Shown here: piece by piece, positions 1 through 5,808 of the stretch
Layout: each line of letters opens with the position of its first letter
How positions within the stretch are numbered: the first letter of the stretch is position 1
Source of the DNA: Candidatus Omnitrophota bacterium
Lineage (GTDB): Bacteria; Ratteibacteria; UBA8468; B48-G9; JAFGKM01
Reading direction: 5' to 3'
Length of the DNA stretch: 11,888 nt
Assembly (NCBI GenBank): GCA_022704985.1
Contig: JAKJFI010000016.1
Span: 1-11,888 of the forward strand
Notes under the pieces: model-generated
What the model was told of the DNA's origin: nothing
What the model saw: the letters and a program-made list of their open reading frames with translations, nothing else
The model's database searches: none
Made by a program: the position numbers and the translations under genes

Positions 1-196
1 GAAAAGTATTTATCTTGTTCTTGACGTACATCACGTCATCCATAGCCTTCGACTTCTTGAGCGTCTTACTCATTACACCGCCATACTTCTCCACGGCATT
101 CAGGGGATTCAGGTTCTCCCCTGACTGCTCTTTCTTCTTGCAGGAAGTCATGGACACACACGACAGTATAAAAAGCATAAGAATTATGGCTCTCAT
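1..196 (-). CDS. Small lipoprotein, N-terminal part (cut by left window edge)
   Basis: This open frame starts at an ATG (complement of 194-196) and runs off the left edge after 65 codons with no stop. Residues 2-18 form a signal peptide (one Arg, then a hydrophobic stretch), ending in the lipobox-like M16-T17-S18-C19. The next residues are KKKE; a Lys at +2 fits outer-membrane sorting by the Lol rule in a diderm. The mature part is polar, followed by what looks like a Lys-rich amphipathic helix around residues 42-65. The start is well supported: AGGGGGTGA (complement of 203-211), close to an ideal Shine-Dalgarno, lies 6 bases upstream. It follows the MFS gene on the same strand after a 184-base gap with its own promoter, so it is probably a separate unit. 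I do not recognise the family; function unknown. Confidence 0.72.
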   Translation of the reverse strand, partial: MRAIILMLFILSCVSMTSCKKKEQSGENLNPLNAVEKYGGVMSKTLKKSKAMDDVMYVKNKINTF

Positions 197-202
197 TTTT
201 GT

Positions 203-211
203 TCACCCCCT
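203..211 (-). promoter_or_regulatory. Ribosome binding site of the lipoprotein gene
   Basis: On the minus strand this reads AGGGGGTGA, one mismatch from AGGAGGTGA, with 6 bases before the ATG at 196. It is the main support for the edge-truncated lipoprotein being a real gene. Confidence 0.7.
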
Positions 212-218
212 GTCTATT

Positions 219-247
219 ATTTTACTTCACTCCGGTGTTTTCTTCAA
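219..247 (-). promoter_or_regulatory. Predicted sigma70-type promoter of the lipoprotein gene
   Basis: On the minus strand: TTGAAG (complement of 242-247), a 17-base spacer, then TAAAAT (complement of 219-224). That is 4/6 and 5/6 consensus matches with ideal spacing. From the end of the -10 to the ATG is 22 bases, so the untranslated leader would be short, with the ribosome binding site almost at the transcript's 5' end. The glnA promoter has the same -10 and the same 22-base distance. Confidence 0.5.
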
Positions 248-322
248 TCCTGAATATAGCATTGCCTCTCAAGCCAGTTTTGCCTGTAACATTTCTCTAC
301 CACGGCTATCGGACTTCTTTAA

Positions 323-339
323 AGACGTTGCAAGCGTCT
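323..339 (-). terminator. Candidate terminator hairpin downstream of the MFS transporter gene
   Basis: An inverted repeat pairs 323-329 with 333-339 (7 pairs including one G-T) around a 3-base loop. It lies about 42 bases past the transporter's stop codon on the minus strand. The following minus-strand bases (TTTAAAG) are only a short T run; the better T run (CTTTTTCT at 340-347) follows on the plus strand, where there is no gene to terminate. It may be a weak or bidirectional terminator. Confidence 0.35.
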
Positions 340-380
340 CTTTTTCTAACTCTCATACGCCATACCCGAGATATCAATTA

Positions 381-1751
381 TCAAGTATCGCTTAATGACA
401 TCCAACGCATCGTCTGGCGGAACATCCTGAAGAGCAGATGCCGTGTCTTTATCCGCTTGTCCGGCTTGACTTTCCGGTAGAGGATAATAGCGGTCAGCTG
501 ACAAAGTATATTTAACGCAAAAATTATTGTATAGGAGTTTAAAGTCCAGCCACTCCATACAACGCTGAAGGCTGAAAACCTGTTGAGTATATAGCCCGCT
601 ATCAGAGAAGAGAGACCTCCTATGAATCCTATCCATGCATAGTACAGGGATGTATAGTATACGACCCCATCCTGGGGCAGAATACCTGAATAGAGAACCC
701 TGCTTTCCCCCACAGCCCTTCCATTAATCGTCCCTCCCGAAAAAAAATAAAGCATCGCTACAAAAACAGCGGCTGCAGGATTTCCAAGAGAAAGAAGCAG
801 CCACCCGACCGCCACGAATGAATATATGGAAAGGTTCAGTATTACAACCGGTCTGCCGCCGTATCTGTCTGCCATCCACCCCCAGAAAAACGAGAAAATC
901 AATGACCCTATAATAGTCGCATTGTCAAGCAGGACGACGTTTCCCGGTACTATCCCGAGATTCTCCTTCACAAAAAGCGGGGTGAAAACCATGAGCGTGG
1001 CTCCGAACAACGCAGCTCCAATGGCCGCAAGAAAATACAGGAAATTCCTGTCTTTCAACGGTTCCCATATATCTTCGGACGGAAGGATGTTCTGTCTCTT
1101 TTTCTTTTGCAGCTCACCACCCGGGACAAAGCTCATCAGATAAACGCTTATTATGCCTATAATACATCCGCTTCCTATAAGTAACATATACTTTTCTATA
1201 CCGCCCGTCCTTCCGATAATTTTTCCCGCGCAGAAAACAGTGAGCAGATTGGCAATGCCGCAGGAAACGGTAACCGTAGCGGAATACTTGCCGCGCATCC
1301 GGTCGGGGATGCATTCTTTCCCCCACGCATAGAACGCCGCTTCTCCAATGGCGCGCAGAACCGCAAAGACAGCTATTACGGCTATCAGGAAGTGAACTGC
1401 GTGTCTTTCTCCATAACGGCTTATTATCCACGGAAGCAGCATCAGCAGAGCTATAACCAGTTTCCGGGTTCCGAAACACAACAGATATACGCGCTTATTG
1501 CCGAAACGCTCCAGCAATCCGCTGACAAAAGGCGCCATGAGTCCGCAGAAAGGCAGAAGAGCTATCAAAAAACCTATGATATGCTTGGGAAGTCCAAGTT
1601 CCGTAAGAAAGAGCAGAAAGATGGAACCGAAGCACGTAAGAAGACCGAATACATTACTAAGAGCCTGCGAAGCGGCAAACCACGGCAACCTTCGCATTTT
1701 CTCTTCATCGCTCAATGTTTCGCCGGTTGAAATTTCTTTTTGTTCATCCAT
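381..1751 (-). CDS. MFS (major facilitator superfamily) transporter
   Basis: A 456-residue inner-membrane permease with about 12 hydrophobic segments between residues 25 and 426, split by a charged central loop (about 210-235) as in two six-helix halves. MFS motif A appears twice: GLLERFGNKR at 78-87 (loop 2-3) and GWMADRYGGRP at 291-301 (loop 8-9). PDRMRGKY near 149-156 fits the loop 4-5 signature. The ATG at 1751 is the first in frame after an upstream stop, but has no clear Shine-Dalgarno. The ATG at residue 19 (1697) follows a purine-rich GAAGAGAAA and still precedes the first helix, so it is an alternative start. It is divergent from the glycogen operon with facing promoters. A sugar substrate is suggested only by that neighbourhood; drug or metabolite export is equally possible. 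Confidence 0.88.
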   Translation of the reverse strand: MDEQKEISTGETLSDEEKMRRLPWFAASQALSNVFGLLTCFGSIFLLFLTELGLPKHIIGFLIALLPFCGLMAPFVSGLLERFGNKRVYLLCFGTRKLVIALLMLLPWIISRYGERHAVHFLIAVIAVFAVLRAIGEAAFYAWGKECIPDRMRGKYSATVTVSCGIANLLTVFCAGKIIGRTGGIEKYMLLIGSGCIIGIISVYLMSFVPGGELQKKKRQNILPSEDIWEPLKDRNFLYFLAAIGAALFGATLMVFTPLFVKENLGIVPGNVVLLDNATIIGSLIFSFFWGWMADRYGGRPVVILNLSIYSFVAVGWLLLSLGNPAAAVFVAMLYFFSGGTINGRAVGESRVLYSGILPQDGVVYYTSLYYAWIGFIGGLSSLIAGYILNRFSAFSVVWSGWTLNSYTIIFALNILCQLTAIILYRKVKPDKRIKTRHLLFRMFRQTMRWMSLSDT

Positions 1752-1790
1752 TTTTGAAAAGCGAATACACGGTTGAAAACATTTGATGAT

Positions 1791-1818
1791 ATGTTATACG
1801 CAATTGGAAATTTGTCAA
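1791..1818 (-). promoter_or_regulatory. Predicted promoter of the MFS transporter gene
   Basis: On the minus strand a perfect TTGACA (complement of 1813-1818) is followed after 16 bases by TAACAT (complement of 1791-1796, 4/6 match). Transcription would begin near 1784, giving a leader of about 33 bases. The -10 is the weak part of the call. Confidence 0.45.
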
Positions 1819-1827
1819 TAAAACCTA

Positions 1828-1856
1828 TTGATAAAAAGAAAATATACCGTTATAAT
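1828..1856 (+). promoter_or_regulatory. Strong predicted sigma70-type promoter of the glycogen operon
   Basis: TTGATA (1828-1833, 5/6) and a perfect TATAAT (1851-1856) are separated by exactly 17 bases, in an AT-rich stretch. It is the best promoter match in the window. Transcription should start near 1863, about 150 bases before the glgC start codon. Its -35 lies only about 10 bases from the -35 of the divergent transporter promoter, so a single bound regulator could affect both. Confidence 0.7.
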
Positions 1857-1862
1857 ATATAT

Positions 1863-2013
1863 AATGACGGCTTTTGAAGAAGAAAAGGAACGACGGTGAA
1901 CGTGTACATTCTTTACAAGACAGAACTGGAAACGGAAGGAATTGACGCTTATCTGCCAAGTCCTCAGACCTCAGTCTCATGCAGGAGAAAGTGGGGACTT
2001 TGCTGGGAGCCGA
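1863..2013 (+). promoter_or_regulatory. glgC 5' leader with short reading frames and possible RNA structure
   Basis: This is the roughly 150-base untranslated region between the predicted transcription start and glgC. It holds an 11-codon frame from ATG 1864 (MTAFEEEKERR, stop 1897-1899). This overlaps a GTG at 1896 that has a good AAGGA (1885-1889) upstream and opens a 55-codon frame ending at 2063, inside glgC and out of its frame. Positions 1955-1965 can pair with 1993-2003 (two pairs, one mismatch, then eight pairs including one G-T). Two copies of CCTCAG (1962-1967, 1969-1974) could each instead pair with CTGGG at 2003-2007, which covers part of the glgC ribosome binding site (GGGAG, 2005-2009). 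A leader-peptide or translation-control role is inference only, and the 55-codon product resembles nothing I know. Confidence 0.3.
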
Positions 2014-3225
2014 ATGAACCTGCGAGACATAACGACATTCATACTGGCCGGCGGCAAGGGTGAACGCCTTTATCCCCTGACAAAAGACCGTACGAAACCG
2101 GCGGTGCCGTTCGGCGGCATATACCGGATGATAGATTTTCCCTTGAGCAACGCAATAAACTCGGAATTGCGTAAAATCTATATCTTCGCACAATACAAAT
2201 CACTTTCCCTGCAGAGGCATTTGAGGGAGGGCTGGAATATTTTCTCACGAGAACTGGGCGAATTTATCGACCTTGTACCCGCACAAAAAAGGATGGGAGA
2301 AGAATGGTACCAGGGGACAGCGGATTCGGTCTTTCAGAACATCAATATACTTGAGGATGAAAAACCTGAGCTAATTCTCATCCTTTCGGGCGACCAGGTA
2401 TATAAGATGGATTACAGAAGGCTCATAAAATCCCATATAGAAAGAGACGCAGATTTGACGATAAGCGTGTTTGAAGTACCCATAGAAGAAGCAAACCGAT
2501 TCGGAGTTATCGGAGTTGACGACGACAGAGTAACAGAATTCAAGGAGAAACCGTCTAATCCCTTGCCCGACCCCAGGAATTCAGGAGTATCCCTCATATC
2601 CATGGGCATATATGTTTTTAAACTGGACGTTTTGCTGAAAAAGGTGATGGAAGACGCAAAAAAGGTGGACAGTTCACATGATTTCGGCAAGGATATAATT
2701 CCATCAATGATAGGGAAGGAAAGGGTTTATGCATTCAGATTCATAGACGAGAACAAAAAAGAAACAAAATACTGGCGAGACATAGGAACGATAGACGCAT
2801 ACTGGGAAGCAAACATGGACCTTGTCAACATTGAACCTCTCTTGAATCTTTACGACAGGGGATGGCCAATAAGAACTTTTCAGGAGCAGTACCCTCCTGC
2901 CAAAACCGTCTTCTCCGGAGAAGACAGAAAAGCGTCAGTAACGGATTCCATGATTTCCGGAGGATGTATCATCAGCGGGGCAAAAGTCAACCACAGCGTG
3001 CTTTCTTCCAATGTCAGGGTTCACAGTTATGCGGAGATTACCGACAGTATTCTTTTTGACAACGTGAATATAGGAAGGCACTGCAAACTTAACAGGGTCA
3101 TAATAGACAAAAACGTAAACGTTCCCCCTTATACGGAAATCGGCTATAACACCGAAATCGATAGAAAAAGATTCTATGTTTCGGACAAAGGGATAGTCGT
3201 TATACCGAAAAATTACAAATGGTGA
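2014..3225 (+). CDS. glgC: Glucose-1-phosphate adenylyltransferase (ADP-glucose pyrophosphorylase)
   Basis: It makes ADP-glucose and pyrophosphate from ATP and glucose-1-phosphate, the committed step of bacterial glycogen synthesis, in the cytoplasm. The 403-residue protein has the full family signature. The nucleotide-binding loop LAGGKGERLYPLT is at 11-23, with the TKPAVPFGG stretch after it. WYQGTADS is at 98-105, SGDQVYKMDY with the catalytic Asp region at 125-134, and EFKEKP (sugar-phosphate site) at 175-180. DFGKD is at 223-227 and RDIGTIDAYWEAN at 255-267. Residues about 307-375 are the C-terminal left-handed beta-helix. The frame is open back to an ATG at 1942, but ATG 2014 begins immediately before the conserved core and has GGGAG (2005-2009) 4 bases upstream, so I chose it. 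It is the first gene of the operon. The family is usually allosterically controlled by glycolytic intermediates; effectors cannot be read from the sequence. Confidence 0.96.
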   Translation: MNLRDITTFILAGGKGERLYPLTKDRTKPAVPFGGIYRMIDFPLSNAINSELRKIYIFAQYKSLSLQRHLREGWNIFSRELGEFIDLVPAQKRMGEEWYQGTADSVFQNINILEDEKPELILILSGDQVYKMDYRRLIKSHIERDADLTISVFEVPIEEANRFGVIGVDDDRVTEFKEKPSNPLPDPRNSGVSLISMGIYVFKLDVLLKKVMEDAKKVDSSHDFGKDIIPSMIGKERVYAFRFIDENKKETKYWRDIGTIDAYWEANMDLVNIEPLLNLYDRGWPIRTFQEQYPPAKTVFSGEDRKASVTDSMISGGCIISGAKVNHSVLSSNVRVHSYAEITDSILFDNVNIGRHCKLNRVIIDKNVNVPPYTEIGYNTEIDRKRFYVSDKGIVVIPKNYKW

Positions 3226-3232
3226 GGTGTAT

Positions 3233-4270
3233 ATGTCAGAACTGCGAAAAGATCCTATTATAGGAAGATGGGTAGTTATAGCCACAGAAAGAAAATTCAG
3301 ACCGTCCGAGTTCTCAAGTCCGGGCGAAATACAGAAGGAGGCTTTCTGTCCTTTCTGTCCAGGAAATGAAGACAAGACCCCGGCGGAGATATTCGCTATG
3401 AGACCGTCGTCGCCCGTGCCCAACAGCCCGGGATGGGAGACAAGAGTCGTTCCGAACAAATTCCCGGCGCTAAGGATAGAGGGCGATTTGAATCAAAAGG
3501 GCTTGGGAATGTTTGACATGATGAACGGAATCGGCGCTCATGAAGTTATAATTGAAACGCCTGCTCACAAGAAAGATAATGATGAGAACATAGACATTAA
3601 AGATTACGCATTAACTACGATGGTCAATATAATAGAAACTTATCAGATACGTACCATTGACTTGAAAAAGGACCCCAGATTCCGTTACATCCTTGTCTTC
3701 AAGAACTTCGGCAAAGAAGCTGGCGCCTCGCTTTCACACCCGCATTCACAAATCATAGCCACGCCCGTCGTTCCCAAGAGGGTCAAGGAAGAACTGACGG
3801 GAGCAAAATGGTATTACGAATACAAGGAGAGGTGCGTGTGGTGCGACATAATAAACCAGGAGATTGATAGCGGAAAAAGAGTAGTGGAGCAGAATGACGC
3901 CTTTCTTGCAATAGCGCCGTTTGCATCCAGGTTTCCCTTTGAACTCTCAATTCTGCCGTTCAGGCACTCACCCGACTTTGATGAAATAACGCATAGAGAA
4001 AGAGAACTCCTTGCTGAACTGATGCTGACGGTATTCAGGAAGATGTCAAAAGGACTGAACAACCCGTCCTACAATCTCATGCTTCACACAGCGCCCTGCA
4101 GGTATCCCCACCCTGGTTACTGGCAAACTATAGAGAAAGACTACCACTGGCACATAGAAATAATACCGCGCCTTGTTAAACAGGGCGGTTTTGAATGGGG
4201 TACCGGATTTTATATTAATCCTACACCTCCGGAAGAAGTGACCGATTTTATGAAATCTCTTAATGTGTAA
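3233..4270 (+). CDS. galT: Galactose-1-phosphate uridylyltransferase family protein (nucleotidyl transfer between sugar phosphates)
   Basis: This 345-residue protein belongs to the GalT branch of the HIT superfamily, which moves UMP between UDP-glucose and galactose-1-phosphate through a uridylyl-histidine intermediate. Counterparts of the E. coli zinc ligands are C39 and C42 (CPFC), H112 and H169. H171 in HPH (169-171) is the expected nucleophile, with Q173 behind it; N158 and S166 also align by spacing from HPH. The C-terminal HWH at 305-307 fits the family, and an extra CVWC lies at 201-204. I start at ATG 3233 because GAGG (3224-3227), overlapping the glgC stop, sits 5 bases upstream; a GTG at 3227 would add two residues. 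The gap to glgC is 7 bases, implying translational coupling. Family membership is firm but the substrate is not: lying between glgC and glgA, it could act on ADP-glucose. Confidence 0.88.
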   Translation: MSELRKDPIIGRWVVIATERKFRPSEFSSPGEIQKEAFCPFCPGNEDKTPAEIFAMRPSSPVPNSPGWETRVVPNKFPALRIEGDLNQKGLGMFDMMNGIGAHEVIIETPAHKKDNDENIDIKDYALTTMVNIIETYQIRTIDLKKDPRFRYILVFKNFGKEAGASLSHPHSQIIATPVVPKRVKEELTGAKWYYEYKERCVWCDIINQEIDSGKRVVEQNDAFLAIAPFASRFPFELSILPFRHSPDFDEITHRERELLAELMLTVFRKMSKGLNNPSYNLMLHTAPCRYPHPGYWQTIEKDYHWHIEIIPRLVKQGGFEWGTGFYINPTPPEEVTDFMKSLNV

Positions 4271-4332
4271 ACGCCGAAAACACAATCAGAACTTCTCACA
4301 ATGAAAGTTTAGCATGCGAGAGTTCGAAGCAG

Positions 4333-4338
4333 AGGAGG
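4333..4338 (+). promoter_or_regulatory. Strong ribosome binding site of glgA
   Basis: A perfect AGGAGG ends 4 bases before ATG 4343. It fixes the glgA start and suggests strong initiation. The 72-base gap upstream contains a possible hairpin (4289-4297 with 4318-4325, one bulged T) that ends 7 bases before this site; no convincing promoter is visible in the gap. Confidence 0.75.
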
Positions 4339-4342
4339 AACC

Positions 4343-5773
4343 ATGGAGAAGAAAAACATATGCCTCGCCGCCGCCGAAGCTGTACCATTTGTCAAGGTCG
4401 GGGGAATGGCCGATGTTGTGGGGTCGCTATATAAATACCTCAAAAACAGACAGAATATATCGCTGTTCATCCCTCTTTACAAGAAGATACGGGCAACGCA
4501 TAAAACGCGCGAGCTGGCACGCCTGAATGTGGATTTCTTCGAAGCAAGACAGGAACAAGGCGTGCTTGCGGAGAGTCCCGATTATCCAGGTGTATATTTC
4601 ATTGGAAGCGATAAATATTTCGAAAGAGACGAGCTATACGGGCCCGGAGGCAAAGATTATCCCGACAGCGCTGAAAGATTCTCATTCTTTGCGAAAGGCG
4701 TCCTTGAGGCCGCAAAATTGCTTGAAATACGGGCGGACATATTCCACTGCCATGACTGGCACACCGCACTCCTTCCGCTATACCTTAAAACCAGCTACAT
4801 GAACTCTTTTCCTGAAGCGCGCACCCTTTTCACGATTCACAATCTCGCCTATCAGGGTGTCTTTGACAGGGACAAGTTTCACATACTCGGACTGCCGTGG
4901 AACTATTTCAACATGGACGAACTCGAATTCTACGGCAACGTAAATTTCATGAAAGCAGGCATAATACACTCGAATCTTATAAACACAGTCAGCCCCAGGT
5001 ATGCTAAGGAAATTCTGACTCCTGAATTCGGGCATAATCTCGATGGACTCCTGGGCAAGTACGAAGAACGGTTGACCGGCATAATAAACGGCATAGACTA
5101 CCAGATATGGAACCCTTCTTTTGACAGTTTCATAGAAAAAAAATACAGAACTTATCGGACAAAATCGGAAAACAAGGTTTACCTGCAGAAAAAACTGGGA
5201 CTGACCACCGACGGGAGCCTGCCCGTTTTCGGAATGGTCGCCCGCCTAGCCGAACAGAAAGGGCTCGACGAGCTTGCCGATATAATGCCACAGTTACTCT
5301 CATATCCCCTGCAGATTGTCATCCTGGGCGACGGAGAACAAAAGTATAGAGAGATACTGTCCGCGTGGCAAAAGAAACTCCCGGACAAAATCTCCGTAAC
5401 ATTCGGGTTCAACGAAGAATTAGCTCACCAGATATACGCAGGAAGCGATTTCTTCCTGATGCCTTCGAAATTTGAACCGTGCGGACTCGGACAACTGATA
5501 AGTTTCAAGTACGGCGCAATACCCGTAGTAAGAAATGTCGGAGGGCTTGCCGATACAGTCAGAAATTATAATTTCACCACAGGAGAAGGGACGGGATTCG
5601 TATTTACTGGAGGAAGCAGGGAATTATTGAAAATCATAGAAGATGCTCTGAAACTCTTCAAGGATGAGGCAAAGATGGAGAAACTCGTCAATTCCGTTAT
5701 GAAGCTTGATTTCTCCTGGAAAGCATCCGTCAATAGTTATCTTGAAACCTATGAGCGGCTTCAAGAAAAATAA
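4343..5773 (+). CDS. glgA: Glycogen synthase (ADP-glucose type, GT5)
   Basis: It adds glucose from ADP-glucose to the non-reducing end of an alpha-1,4-glucan in the cytoplasm. The 476 residues match the usual bacterial length and the two Rossmann lobes of GT-B enzymes. The N-terminal sugar-nucleotide motif is KVGGMADVVGSL at 18-29, with Met where KxGGL usually has Leu. HDWHTAL is at 137-143, IHNLAYQG at 165-172, NGIDYQIWNP at 249-258 and RLAEQKG at 301-307. EPCGLGQ at 378-384 carries the conserved catalytic-site Glu, and GGLADTV is at 400-406. The start is fixed by the AGGAGG at 4333-4338. It is third in the operon and uses the product of GlgC directly. ADP-glucose rather than UDP-glucose use is inferred from GT5 membership and from glgC upstream. 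Confidence 0.96.
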   Translation: MEKKNICLAAAEAVPFVKVGGMADVVGSLYKYLKNRQNISLFIPLYKKIRATHKTRELARLNVDFFEARQEQGVLAESPDYPGVYFIGSDKYFERDELYGPGGKDYPDSAERFSFFAKGVLEAAKLLEIRADIFHCHDWHTALLPLYLKTSYMNSFPEARTLFTIHNLAYQGVFDRDKFHILGLPWNYFNMDELEFYGNVNFMKAGIIHSNLINTVSPRYAKEILTPEFGHNLDGLLGKYEERLTGIINGIDYQIWNPSFDSFIEKKYRTYRTKSENKVYLQKKLGLTTDGSLPVFGMVARLAEQKGLDELADIMPQLLSYPLQIVILGDGEQKYREILSAWQKKLPDKISVTFGFNEELAHQIYAGSDFFLMPSKFEPCGLGQLISFKYGAIPVVRNVGGLADTVRNYNFTTGEGTGFVFTGGSRELLKIIEDALKLFKDEAKMEKLVNSVMKLDFSWKASVNSYLETYERLQEK

Positions 5774-5808
5774 AGGTTGCGAATTCAGCCCGATACTATG
5801 AATTAGAG

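Noticed and set aside
346..636. Minus-strand 96-codon frame overlapping the end of the MFS transporter gene, with a plausible-looking hydrophilic tail.
   Set aside because: It runs in another frame over the transporter's last helix, which is intact in the main frame, and has no ribosome binding site; I see no sign of a frameshift in the transporter.
1942..2013. 24-residue N-terminal extension of GlgC from ATG 1942.
   Set aside because: The extension has no GlgC similarity, and the family core begins right after ATG 2014, which has its own binding site.
2935..3459. 174-codon minus-strand frame across the end of glgC and start of galT.
   Set aside because: It is antisense to two genes with complete family motifs and has no recognisable content of its own.
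4314..4526. 70-codon plus-strand frame beginning upstream of glgA.
   Set aside because: It is the out-of-frame shadow of the glgA N-terminus; the AGGAGG is placed for ATG 4343 and no binding site precedes 4314.
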